Of a stretch of DNA of 64,000 nt, positions 44,216-52,693 are shown piece by piece (position 1 is the first letter of the stretch; each line of letters starts with the position of its first letter). The DNA comes from Thalassococcus sp. S3 (GTDB taxonomy: Bacteria > Pseudomonadota > Alphaproteobacteria > Rhodobacterales > Rhodobacteraceae): contig NZ_CP022303.1 of NCBI RefSeq assembly GCF_004216475.1, positions 2,480,001-2,544,000 of the forward strand. Reading direction: 5' to 3'. The notes under the pieces are model-generated. The model did not search any database and was not told where the DNA came from. It saw only the letters and a program-made list of their open reading frames with translations. The translations under genes were made by a program, and so were the position numbers.

Positions 44216-44833
44216 TTAATTGAAAGCGCGGAGAGAAAGACACACATCCGAGACAGAATTTCTTATTCGATTTCTCGATGCCTTTTGAATTTCAGCCTCG
44301 TTCAGTCTGTCAATTGTCTCTGCCTCGCCAATGGCGACAATAACGCAAGGTTGTAGATGCGGATTTTCCGGCAATAGAGGTTTCGCCTTTTTTATATCGA
44401 AACCACCGATCTGATGGGCCGATAGATCCATGAATTCCGCCTGCAAGGCGAGGAACGCCACAGCTGCACCCAGATCATAGATCGCGGTACGATTGGCCAG
44501 ACCATCGCTGGAAAAGACATCGACGTAACAAGCCAAGACCAGCACGTCGGCGGTTTGAGCCCAAGCCTGGTTTGACGGCGCCATGATCCCAATAAAGGCG
44601 TCGAAATCCGCTGTTCCCGACCGCGCGATCACAAACCGCCAGGGTTGTTCATTACGGCTCGACGGGGCATGGCAGGCCGCTTCAATCAGCGTCTCAATCT
44701 CTTTTGGTTTCAACCGCCTGTCAGCGAACCGTACCGCGCTTTTCCTGTTTTTTATCAAGTTGCTGATGTCCAGGACTTCAGCCTTGGAATGGCTCTGTCT
44801 TACACAATCCTGCATGGGAAATGTCAGCGTCAT
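44216..44833 (-). CDS. Nitroreductase-family flavoprotein
   Basis: 205 residues from the ATG at 44833 (AAGG 6 bases upstream). The FMN-binding pattern 'NRKSAVRFADRRLKPKEIET' and 'HAPSSRNEQPWRFVIA' is clear, and 'IYDLGAAVAFLALQAEFMDL' forms the dimer core. Family members reduce nitro groups, quinones or free flavin, or oxidise azolines. It is first in the operon. Possible roles here are flavin supply for the HpaB-type enzyme or oxidation of a side-chain alcohol such as hydroxymandelate; both are inference. The promoter gap it shares with a LysR gene is A+T-rich. Confidence 0.9.
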   Translation of the reverse strand: MTLTFPMQDCVRQSHSKAEVLDISNLIKNRKSAVRFADRRLKPKEIETLIEAACHAPSSRNEQPWRFVIARSGTADFDAFIGIMAPSNQAWAQTADVLVLACYVDVFSSDGLANRTAIYDLGAAVAFLALQAEFMDLSAHQIGGFDIKKAKPLLPENPHLQPCVIVAIGEAETIDRLNEAEIQKASRNRIRNSVSDVCLSLRAFN

Positions 44834-45191
44834 GTTTGACCTTTCTCAACAAGGGCCCGCTGAAAGTCAGCACCCGTTTAGAAAAGACTGGCCCATCCCC
44901 CGGACCTTTGCGAGCCATCAAAAAATCAAGATTATGTGCAAAAACGGAACAGCTTGGAAAGCTTGTTTTCCGCGTTTCACAAATTTACAAATTTTAGTCG
45001 CTTTGCCTATTTCAGAAGCTCTATTTCTGCAATTCTATTCTTTCGGAAAAGAGCTTACGATTAATGTATTTAGCATCAACAGAAAAGTCGCCTTGCCACT
45101 CTTGGGATGGGGTCTAGCTGAAATTGGCGCTCCAAACCCAGGCACCTCTATTTCCCCGGTCGGAGTTCTCTTGATCAAATTGGGACTGACT
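44834..45191. promoter_or_regulatory. A+T-rich divergent regulatory region between nitroreductase operon and LysR gene
   Basis: About 360 bases without a supported gene. It is strikingly A+T-rich compared with the flanking genes. AAATTT-AC-AAATTT at 44981-44994 is a near-palindrome of the size of a LysR box. The region should hold both promoters and the LysR binding site. An open frame runs through it into the LysR gene but has no homology. Confidence 0.5.
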
Positions 45192-46187
45192 ATGAATGCT
45201 TTGAAAAACGCACTTTCCTACTCTTCTGTTCCCTCCATCCGCGCCCTTATCGCCTTTGAAGCAACAGGCAGGCTTGGCAGTACCGTTCGGGCAAGCCAGG
45301 AACTCAATATCTCACACTCCGCAATATCACGAAGCATCCGGGGGCTTGAAACCTCGGTGAACGTATCCCTTTTCGAACGCAAAGGCAGCGGGCTTTGCCT
45401 GACGGAAAGCGGGCGCCGGATACATGCCTGCGTTACCGCAACATTGCGGGATCTGGCCGAGACATTCGAACTGGAAAGAAAATGCGCACGCCGCAGTCAC
45501 CTGCGTGTCTCAACTACGTCCTCGATTGCGCAGGGCTGGTTGTTGCCCCGGTTGGCCGGCTTTCTTCAACGCTATCCGGATGTCGAGGTTGAAATCGTAG
45601 GCACGCGGGATCTGGAGGATATCGACAAATCAGACATCGACGTAGTAATCCGCATGGGTCAGGGGGGATGGGCGCTCTACGAGATGGAGCCGCTATGCGA
45701 TGATGTCATATATCCGGTTTGCAGCCCCCGTTTTCTGGACAAATGTCAGCAGCGCATCGAAATCTCCGACTTGCCGGCGGAGGTTTTTTTGCAGGACCTA
45801 GATCCCCTCCTAGACTGGTCACGCTGGCTTGCCGAGAACGGTATCGTGCCCCCAAAGGGACGGCGCGGTCTACGGGCCCATGGCGGCGAATTGACGATCG
45901 ATGCCGCGCGTCGAGGTCTGGGTGTCGCCCTTGCGCGGGAACTGACGGTGGAAGACGATCTGCTCAACGGACGGCTCGTGCGCGCGCATCCCGGCGGTCA
46001 GATCATCAAGAATGCCATCTGGGTCGGTGGATCCCGCAACGCTTGCAAGAAAAGTCACGTGCGCCGGTTTCGGGAATGGCTGTCGCGTGAGGTGGGCAAA
46101 AGCATGCCCGCCATGCCAAGCGCGACCGGAGCACCGGGCAGTGCCCTCACCAGACCGGCGCCAATCCCGCAGCAAAGGCCAGCATGA
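45192..46187 (+). CDS. LysR-family transcriptional regulator (GcvA-like)
   Basis: 331 residues from the ATG at 45192; the frame is open further upstream, but family homology begins here. The winged helix is 'IRALIAFEATGRLGSTVRAS', 'ELNISHSAISRSIRGLE' and 'FERKGSGLCLTESGRRI'. The effector domain ('WLLPRLAGFLQRYPDVEVEI', 'VIRMGQGGWALYEMEPL') is of the GcvA/AmpR type. It is divergent from the nitroreductase operon and is its likely regulator. The last roughly 40 bases overlap the convergent LysE-type gene, and the protein tail there ('PAPIPQQRPA') looks unconserved. Confidence 0.92.
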   Translation: MNALKNALSYSSVPSIRALIAFEATGRLGSTVRASQELNISHSAISRSIRGLETSVNVSLFERKGSGLCLTESGRRIHACVTATLRDLAETFELERKCARRSHLRVSTTSSIAQGWLLPRLAGFLQRYPDVEVEIVGTRDLEDIDKSDIDVVIRMGQGGWALYEMEPLCDDVIYPVCSPRFLDKCQQRIEISDLPAEVFLQDLDPLLDWSRWLAENGIVPPKGRRGLRAHGGELTIDAARRGLGVALARELTVEDDLLNGRLVRAHPGGQIIKNAIWVGGSRNACKKSHVRRFREWLSREVGKSMPAMPSATGAPGSALTRPAPIPQQRPA

Positions 46188-46740
46188 TCGCGCCCGTGAC
46201 CGTATGCAGCCACCGCCGCACCTGCACCTTGTCCATGACGTTGCGCAACGCCCGGCCTGCCAGCGCCCAGACCGCGATACTGAAAACCAGCACCGCAACG
46301 GCCAGCAGAACCAAATCAAACAGCGTGCCCGAAGGCGACGCGCGATGCGCGCCCGTGACCGCCAGCGCCAGAAGCCAGCTTTTCGGGTTGGTAATCTGAA
46401 AGGCCGCCATTGCCCCCGCAAAGAGAACCGGGCGTTGCTCGAAAACCGAAGGCGTGCCCCCGCCCTGCGCCTGGGTCCAGCCAGACCGGATCATGCTCAC
46501 GCCGATAAATGCAAGAATGGCAACAGGGATCCATGCCAATAGACCCAAATCGCTGACCTGACCAAACGCGGCAAAGCCCAGCCAGGCCAGCACGATCAGA
46601 CCGACGGTCCCCACAATGATCCCTGACGCCGGCGCCAGAACAAACCCCGGGCGCGTCATCGCGGCGGTATGGCTGACGATCAGATTGTTGGGACCCGGCG
46701 TGATGGTCGCAACGAAAAGAACCGTGGCGGCGGCAAGCAT
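46147..46740 (-). CDS. LysE/RhtB-family exporter
   Basis: 197 residues from the ATG at 46740, with GGGGGAG upstream inside the end of the preceding gene. The family signature 'ATITPGPNNLIVSHTAAMTR' starts at residue 11, and 'AFQITNPKSWLLALAVTGAH' follows. Six hydrophobic segments. It follows the glutathionyl-hydroquinone reductase gene by two bases, so the two are cotranscribed. It is the second LysE-type exporter within 6 kb. Open sequence upstream in the same frame lies in the other gene and is not part of it. Confidence 0.88.
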   Translation of the reverse strand: MLAAATVLFVATITPGPNNLIVSHTAAMTRPGFVLAPASGIIVGTVGLIVLAWLGFAAFGQVSDLGLLAWIPVAILAFIGVSMIRSGWTQAQGGGTPSVFEQRPVLFAGAMAAFQITNPKSWLLALAVTGAHRASPSGTLFDLVLLAVAVLVFSIAVWALAGRALRNVMDKVQVRRWLHTVTGAIMLAFAAGLAPVW

Positions 46741-46742
46741 CC

Positions 46743-47762
46743 TCAGATCTCCCCCGACTGGGCAAGAACCATTGGCCGTCCGTCCAGATTGGCGACCTTG
46801 ATTGCGCGTTGCCGCGCATCCGGGTCCCACCAGTCGATCCGGGGGGCTGTGGCAACGATGCCATGAGGGTTGATGTCGCGATCCTCCCCGTAATAGGCGG
46901 CGCGGATCGCCGCCTCGTCGAACGTGTCCGCAAAGCCGGGCAACGCATGAAGCGCACGCGCATAACGCCAAAGTGCGGGATATTCCGTCAGCCGGTGCCG
47001 GGTGCATTTGAAATGCGTCACATAGACGGCATCGAACCGGACAAGCGTCGGCCAAAGCCTCAGATCGCTTTCGGTCAGTACATCACCGTGCAGGAAACGC
47101 TGCGAGGTCAGCCGCTCTTCAAGAACGTCCAGCATGGAGAACACCTCGTTCACCGCCTCGTCATAGGCATCCTGACGTTGCGCCTTGCCCGCGCGATAGA
47201 CCGCATTCGAGAGATTGATTTGCATCGCCTCGTTCAGAACGTCGATGGGGTCTTCCAGCGGCTTGGGGCGCAGCGTCCAGCTCAACGCGCCTGGAATATG
47301 GGCCGCATCGAAGCCCCTAAGAATGTTGGCGGATTCGTTAGATACGATGGTCTGCGCGCGCGCATCCCAAAGAACCGGAACAGTCGGGCGCCCCGTATAG
47401 GCCGGGTCGGCCCGGGTATAAAGCTCATGCAGATGCACGATGTCGGCCTGCGCGCCGGGCACGCTCCACGGCGCGTCGGGCTGGCCAACCCGGTAGCCTT
47501 CGGTGCGCGGGCCCGTGGCGATATGCAAAGGCACGAACGGGGCAAGGCCTTTCACCTGCCGGGCCAGCACCGCGCGGTGCGACCAGGGGCAACTGAGTGA
47601 CGCGATCAGGTGAAAGCGCCCGGGCTCCGCAGTCAGCGACTGGATGACATATGCGGTCAGCGGCGCTCCAAAGACCGAGGGCTGACGCTCGAACCGCCCT
47701 TTTACGATCCGGTTGTCCTGTTGGGTGAGGCGGCCATTCACGATCATGATCTCAACTTTCAT
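46743..47762 (-). CDS. Glutathionyl-hydroquinone reductase (Xi-class GST, YqjG/ECM4 type)
   Basis: 339 residues. The catalytic cysteine is in 'LIASLSCPWSHRAVLARQ', the Xi-class motif CPWxHR. 'NESANILRGF', 'LRLWPTLVRFDAVYVTHFKC' and 'YYGEDRDINPHGIVATAP' are also characteristic. These enzymes remove glutathione from glutathionyl-hydroquinones, recycling quinones formed by oxidation of phenols. That fits a neighbour operon with two phenol hydroxylases. An alternative start is the ATG at 47747. It is divergent from a LysR gene 82 bases away. Confidence 0.93.
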   Translation of the reverse strand: MKVEIMIVNGRLTQQDNRIVKGRFERQPSVFGAPLTAYVIQSLTAEPGRFHLIASLSCPWSHRAVLARQVKGLAPFVPLHIATGPRTEGYRVGQPDAPWSVPGAQADIVHLHELYTRADPAYTGRPTVPVLWDARAQTIVSNESANILRGFDAAHIPGALSWTLRPKPLEDPIDVLNEAMQINLSNAVYRAGKAQRQDAYDEAVNEVFSMLDVLEERLTSQRFLHGDVLTESDLRLWPTLVRFDAVYVTHFKCTRHRLTEYPALWRYARALHALPGFADTFDEAAIRAAYYGEDRDINPHGIVATAPRIDWWDPDARQRAIKVANLDGRPMVLAQSGEI

Positions 47763-47844
47763 TCTCGGTACACTTTGACATTAGCCGTCCGGTCCTTACC
47801 TTTGTGGTCTCAAATAACATCCAAAATGGTCTTTTTTACGAACC

Positions 47845-48750
47845 ATGCATGCCCCGCTGAATGCCCTCCGTGCGTTTGCCGCCACCTTCGAAACCGGCGG
47901 TATCCGCCCAGCCGGTCGCCTTCTTGACGTCACCCATTCGGCCATCGCCCGGCACGTGCGCGAGCTGGAAGCCGCCCTGGGCCACCCCCTGGTGGAACGC
48001 GAAGACACCGGTCGCAGATTGCGCTTCACCGAAACAGGTGAGGCGCTGGGGCGCCGGGTCGGTGACGCCCTCGCGGAGATCGAGAAGGCATGGCAGGCCG
48101 CCTCCGAAACACGCGGGCGCAATGACGTGGTGATCTCAGCCGCACCCTCTGTGGCGGCGTTATGGCTCCTGCCCCGTCTTCCCCACCTGTCGCAAGTGCA
48201 TCCCGCTCTTGAGGTTTCGGTTCTTGCCGAACAACGCCGACGCGAGCCGGGTGACGAGGGCAGCGACCTATCCATCCGCATGGGACGGCCCCGCAAGGGC
48301 GAACGGGGCGTGCCGCTGATGGATGACACGTTGCTGGCCGTCGCTGCACCCGCGTTTCTGCGACAGGTCTGGGGCCAGCGCCGGGAAGGCCGCGACGTGG
48401 CCGAGCTTAGAAACCTGCGCCTTCTGCATGACCGGGATCCCAACGCAAGCTGGACAGCCTGGGTGGACCTTCACGGCCCGGCCGCACTGGATCTGTCCAA
48501 GGGCGCGCGGTTCAATTCATCCGATCTTCTTCTGCGCGCCGCACGGCAAGGACAGGGCGTGGCCCTCGTACGCCAACGTTTGGCGGCCGACGATCTGGCG
48601 TCCGGCGCTCTGGTCCCGTTGTTTCGTGAGCTGACAGTGCCCGTGCCCGATGCCTATTGGCTGCTCGAAGCCACCTCCGGCAGTTCCGGGTCCCGCACAG
48701 CGGTGACCAAGGTACGCGACTGGCTGTTCCATCAGGCCCGGCAATCCTGA
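47845..48750 (+). CDS. LysR-family transcriptional regulator
   Basis: 301 residues. The N-terminal helix-turn-helix is 'NALRAFAATFETGGIRPAGR', 'LLDVTHSAIARHVRELEAAL' and 'FTETGEALGRRVG'. The effector domain is GcvA-like ('AAPSVAALWLLPRLPHLSQV', 'LSIRMGRPRKGERGVPLMDD'). It is divergent from the glutathionyl-hydroquinone reductase/LysE pair and is its likely regulator, perhaps sensing a quinone or aromatic acid. About 200 gene-free bases follow it. Confidence 0.92.
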   Translation: MHAPLNALRAFAATFETGGIRPAGRLLDVTHSAIARHVRELEAALGHPLVEREDTGRRLRFTETGEALGRRVGDALAEIEKAWQAASETRGRNDVVISAAPSVAALWLLPRLPHLSQVHPALEVSVLAEQRRREPGDEGSDLSIRMGRPRKGERGVPLMDDTLLAVAAPAFLRQVWGQRREGRDVAELRNLRLLHDRDPNASWTAWVDLHGPAALDLSKGARFNSSDLLLRAARQGQGVALVRQRLAADDLASGALVPLFRELTVPVPDAYWLLEATSGSSGSRTAVTKVRDWLFHQARQS

Positions 48751-48952
48751 TCGCAGGCCGACCCGCCTGGCCGTTCAGCGTCTCACCCTCACCCAAGCTG
48801 GCCACGGGCTTAGTAATGGTCCGGGACTTCGCCGGCCTTGCACCGCTTTGTTCATCTGATGCCGCTTTTGGGGCGCGGCTCACGGTCGGCTCAACGATGA
48901 TCCGTGTTTCGCAGTCCGCGACGAGACAGCAGCGCGGTCGCCGGGATCAGCC

Positions 48953-49464
48953 TTAATCTGCCACCACTCGGATTTCCGCCGCCTGCCCTCCCGCCATGAC
49001 ACGTAGGGTTTCGGCCAGATGAACGGCGGCACCGTCCCAAGCCTCCACGACGCAAGCCACCCCGCCATCGTCGGGTGTCAGGATGAAATCCGGTTCGTCA
49101 TCCGGAACAGCACCCATCGTTTGCAGCGCCCCTGCCCCCTGCAGGAACATCAGCCCGTTGAACGGCCCGTTCGGCAGATGATCGGCCAGGAAAGCCATCG
49201 TCGCCTCACCCGCATCGGGATCGCAAAGTCCATCTGGACGTAGCGCGGTTCGTATTTGTCGAACTGCGGCGCAAGGTGGTGAGCGATGGAGACGAATGGC
49301 ACGAACGGCTGATCCAGCGCGTTTGCGTCCCCGCCCTTTTTCGATCCTTTCGAAACAAAAACAATCTCTGCACCGAAAGGACTGACAAACGCATCGATAA
49401 GGTTGGCGCCCCGTGCGGGGAAATCCTGTGCGGACAACACGTCAGTCAGCGCAGCGATGCGCAT
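48953..49464 (-). pseudogene. Possible frameshifted small gene, unrecognised
   Basis: Two consecutive open segments on this strand appear to belong together. The upstream one reads from about 49464 ('MRIAALTDVLSAQDFPARGA') to 'YVQMDFAIPMR', and stays open to 49150. The downstream one, in the next frame, starts near 49210 with 'GEATMAFLADHLPNG' and ends at 48953 ('GGQAAEIRVVAD'). A single-base shift around 49195-49210 would join them into a protein of about 170 residues. It may be a broken gene, a sequencing error, or two overlapping small genes (an ATG exists at 49198). No family is recognised and no strong ribosome site is seen. Confidence 0.35.
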
Positions 49465-49875
49465 CACTTTCAATGCGACCACGGCGTTGCGTGACGGTTG
49501 GATATGTTTGACGAGCAGGTCCGACAGCGGATCTTAAAAACTATCATTACAGAAGACGGGTGTGGCGAACGAAGCGGACCACTGCTGTTAAGGAACGCAT
49601 GTCGGCTTCATTGCGCTTTTGATTTCAGTCAGAGCTGATCTCCGCCCCGCCGAAGTTGACCTAGAAAGCGCAATTGAGGGCGGCCGTGACCTTTTAGCAA
49701 GCACCAGCTTTTTCGGCCTGGTTGTTTCGAAGGGCCTCGCGCAAGACGCGGGTCATTCATTCTTACGTCGGCGCACTTCGTAGGGGCTTGAGGCTGACGT
49801 GGGAAATGCTGACGTGTTTTGACCTAACGCAGATTAGAAGAGCGTAACTCACGACCCGCGCAGCGCCCCTACCGC
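49465..49875. other. Gene-free stretch before the Pot-type transporter operon end
   Basis: About 410 bases where I find no supported gene, RNA or clear repeat. Both flanking genes run leftward, so it holds the end of the transporter operon and the promoter of the small broken gene. No clear terminator hairpin with a T-run was found. Confidence 0.4.
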
Positions 49876-50691
49876 CTATTCGTTCACGCCATCCAACCCG
49901 ATCGTCCGGGCCACGACGGCCAAGGCCAGAACCGCCAGCAGGATCTGCACTCCGGAGACTGCCGCCACCAGCGGCGTGCTGGTGTATTGAACAAGCGCCA
50001 ACAGCTCCACTGGAAGGGGGCGGTCCCGAAAGCCATGGGTGAAGATCGCAACCGACAGATTGTCGAACCCTTCCACGAACGTGAAGACAGCCCCTGCCAG
50101 GATCGCAGGCAGGAGCAGCGGAAAGGTGATCGTCCGCAGCGCTTGGAACGAAGTCGCGCCCAGATTGGTCGCCGCTTCCTCCAGCGCAGCGTCGAGCCGC
50201 ATCAGGCGGCTTTGAACCGTGCGCACCATCACCGCCATCACAAAAACCGCGATGGAGATTGCCTGAAGCCAGATCGACGGTGACACGCCCACCAAGGCAC
50301 CGGCGAACAGCACCGCGACACCCAGCACGATGCCGGGAACCATATGCGGTAACAGGACAAAGACAGAAAGCGCCGTCGTCCCCCGGAACCGCCCGCGCAC
50401 GCAGGCCAACGCCGTCGGCACGCCAAGCGCGACGCAGAGCAAAGTCACCATCAGACCCACCTTGAGCGACGTCCACATCGCGCCGACCAGCTCGCCCTGC
50501 TCGAACACTTCGGCGTACCACCGCAGGGTGAACCCCTCGGGCGGGAAGCTGACAAAGGCCCGCGTATCGAAGGAGATGATGAGCACGATAATGGACGGGG
50601 CCACCAGAAGGAGAAGCGAGAAGACGGCGACGGCAAGAATGACACCGATGCCGAGAATGTCGCCGAGAGACGATTTGCGCATAGCCCTCAT
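49876..50691 (-). CDS. Spermidine/putrescine-type ABC permease (PotC-like)
   Basis: 271 residues, six membrane helices. 'VAPSIIVLIISF' and 'FPPEGFTLRWYAEVF' are typical of PotC, as is the EAA loop 'DAALEEAATNLGATSFQALR' followed by 'TITFPLLLPAILAG'. It is the last gene of a four-gene importer operon and overlaps the PotB-like gene by ATGA. This importer class takes up polyamines, but many members import opines, 2-aminoethylphosphonate or iron. A longer frame over this region in another phase is a shadow. Confidence 0.94.
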   Translation of the reverse strand: MRAMRKSSLGDILGIGVILAVAVFSLLLLVAPSIIVLIISFDTRAFVSFPPEGFTLRWYAEVFEQGELVGAMWTSLKVGLMVTLLCVALGVPTALACVRGRFRGTTALSVFVLLPHMVPGIVLGVAVLFAGALVGVSPSIWLQAISIAVFVMAVMVRTVQSRLMRLDAALEEAATNLGATSFQALRTITFPLLLPAILAGAVFTFVEGFDNLSVAIFTHGFRDRPLPVELLALVQYTSTPLVAAVSGVQILLAVLALAVVARTIGLDGVNE

Positions 50692-51617
50692 GCTGCGCGC
50701 CCCTTAGTCCAGCGCGTGGCAAGATTGGTGAGGAGCGCGATACCGACCAGCACGATCAGACACGTCGCCATCAGGATCAGCGAGCTGACCGACCCCTTGG
50801 ACCAATCGAGCGAGAAGACGACTTGCTCGTACACCATCGTCGCAGCGTTCAGGTAATTGCCGCCGCCCAGAAGCTGCGGGACCACGAAAGTTGTGTAGCT
50901 AAGCGTAAAAACCAGCGCGGCGCCCGTCCCGATCCCCGGTGCGCTGAGCGGCAGGATCACGGTTCGGAGCGTGGCAAGCCGCGAGGCACCAAGATTGGCC
51001 GAGGCTTCCAGCAGACCGCCATCGTGGCGGGCCATCACCGCGATCAGCGGCAGGATCATCACGGGGAGATGGATCTGGACCATGCCAATCAGCACCGCCC
51101 AATGGGTGTTCATGATCCTGAGCGGCTGGTCGATGAGGCCAAGGTTCATCAGTGTCGCATTTACCACACCGCGCCCGCCCAGGATCACCAGCCAGGCATA
51201 GGTGCGCACGATACCTGAGGTCAGCAGGGGCGCGATGGTGAGGATCAGGATCGCGCGGCGCGTCCACTTGCCGCCGATCACGAACATATACGCAACCGGG
51301 TAGCCCAACAGGACACAAAGCGCTGTCGTGGTGAGGGCCAGGCTCAGCGACCGCTGGAATGTGATCCAGTAGAGTGGGTCGGTCAGAGCGCCCGCGAGAT
51401 GGGTAAGCGTGAAGTCCTGCGAGACGATGGCGCCGCGCGCGACCTCCACATCGGAGAAACCGAGCGACAGCAGGATCGCGAAAGGGATCACAGCCACGAC
51501 GACCAGAACAACAATGGCGGGCACGGCCGGCCAGATGCCCCGGCCCGAGAGCAGCTTATCGAGAACTTGGTCGAAAAGGCCGGATCGGGGTGCAGGAATG
51601 TCTGCGACAGCGCTCAT
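50688..51617 (-). CDS. Spermidine/putrescine-type ABC permease (PotB-like)
   Basis: 309 residues from the ATG at 51617, which overlaps the ATPase stop. Membrane segments begin with 'WPAVPAIVVLVVVAVIPFAI'. The EAA loop is 'DGGLLEASANLGASRLATLR' followed by 'TVILPLSAPGIGTG'. 'YPVAYMF' and 'LTIAPLLTSGIVRTYAW' are common PotB features. It forms the channel with the PotC-like subunit. Confidence 0.94.
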   Translation of the reverse strand: MSAVADIPAPRSGLFDQVLDKLLSGRGIWPAVPAIVVLVVVAVIPFAILLSLGFSDVEVARGAIVSQDFTLTHLAGALTDPLYWITFQRSLSLALTTTALCVLLGYPVAYMFVIGGKWTRRAILILTIAPLLTSGIVRTYAWLVILGGRGVVNATLMNLGLIDQPLRIMNTHWAVLIGMVQIHLPVMILPLIAVMARHDGGLLEASANLGASRLATLRTVILPLSAPGIGTGAALVFTLSYTTFVVPQLLGGGNYLNAATMVYEQVVFSLDWSKGSVSSLILMATCLIVLVGIALLTNLATRWTKGRAA

Positions 51618-52693
51618 GCCGGGTAGACCGAACAATAGCTCGGGTCGACAACGGACAGGCTGACGACCGCGCCGGTGCGCAGCGGTCGCGCGCGCTGCTG
51701 GCGCATGGCGGCGACGTGCAGTGTCGCGCCGTCGGGTGTCTCGATATGGTATTCGATCAGCGCACCGACCGTGCGGTGGAAGGCCACGCGACCGCGCCAG
51801 GTCCCAGCCTCTTCCGGCCCGAGCGCCAGATTGTGTGGGCGCGCCATCACTTGGACGGGACCGTCCAGCTTGGTCGCGACGGATTGACCGTCGGGAAGCG
51901 CAACACGACCGCTTTCGGCCTGCGCGTCCCAGAAATTCGAGGAGCCGATAAAATCGGCGACATAGGCGGTGGCCGGGCGGTCAAACACTGTGTCCGGGGG
52001 GCCGACCTGTTCGATCCGGCCATCGCGCATCACGGCGATCCGATCCGACATGGTCAGGGCCTCTTCCTGGTCGTGGGTGACGAAGATAGCGGTGAGCCCC
52101 AGGCGTTTGATCAACTGCCGCAACTCCACCTGCATCCCGGCCCGCAGCTTGGCGTCAAGCGCGCTGAATGGCTCATCGAGAAGCAGCACGCGCGGCTCCA
52201 ATACGAGCACGCGCGCCACGGCGACGCGCTGTTGCTGCCCACCCGAGAGTTGCGCCGGATAGCGGTCGGCGAAATCGCCGAGCGATACGGTCTCAAGGGC
52301 CCGTGCAACCCGCTGCGCGATCTCGGCCTTGGGCATCCCGCGCATACGAAGCCCGTAGCCCACATTCTTTGCGACGGTCAGGTGAGGAAAGAGCGCATAG
52401 CTTTGAAAGACGACACCCACCGGGCGGCGGTTGACCGCGACATCGGCCATCTCGCGCCCGTCAATCGCGATGGTCCCGGCATCCGGGTTAAGGAACCCGG
52501 CCACACAGCGCAAAAGCGTGGTTTTCCCGCACCCGGACGCGCCAAGCAGCGTGACAATCTCGCCTTCCGCCATATCCAGCGCGCAGTCGCGCAGGACGGT
52601 CGTGTCGCCAAATCGTTTCGACACCGCCCCAATCCGAAGGACCGGGGCGGTGATGTCTGAACCCGAAACGGAATGGCGGGGTGCATGCATCAT
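51614..52693 (-). CDS. Spermidine/putrescine-type ABC ATP-binding protein (PotA-like)
   Basis: 359 residues. Walker A 'LLGASGCGKTTLLRCVAG', signature 'LSGGQQQRVAVARVL', Walker B 'RVLLLDEPFSALDAKLR' and 'FVTHDQEEALTMSDRI' are all present. The C-terminal TOBE regulatory domain begins around residue 270 ('VMARPHNLALGPEEAG'). Start and stop overlap its neighbours (TAATG and ATGA). It energises the PotB/PotC-like permease. Confidence 0.95.
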   Translation of the reverse strand: MMHAPRHSVSGSDITAPVLRIGAVSKRFGDTTVLRDCALDMAEGEIVTLLGASGCGKTTLLRCVAGFLNPDAGTIAIDGREMADVAVNRRPVGVVFQSYALFPHLTVAKNVGYGLRMRGMPKAEIAQRVARALETVSLGDFADRYPAQLSGGQQQRVAVARVLVLEPRVLLLDEPFSALDAKLRAGMQVELRQLIKRLGLTAIFVTHDQEEALTMSDRIAVMRDGRIEQVGPPDTVFDRPATAYVADFIGSSNFWDAQAESGRVALPDGQSVATKLDGPVQVMARPHNLALGPEEAGTWRGRVAFHRTVGALIEYHIETPDGATLHVAAMRQQRARPLRTGAVVSLSVVDPSYCSVYPA

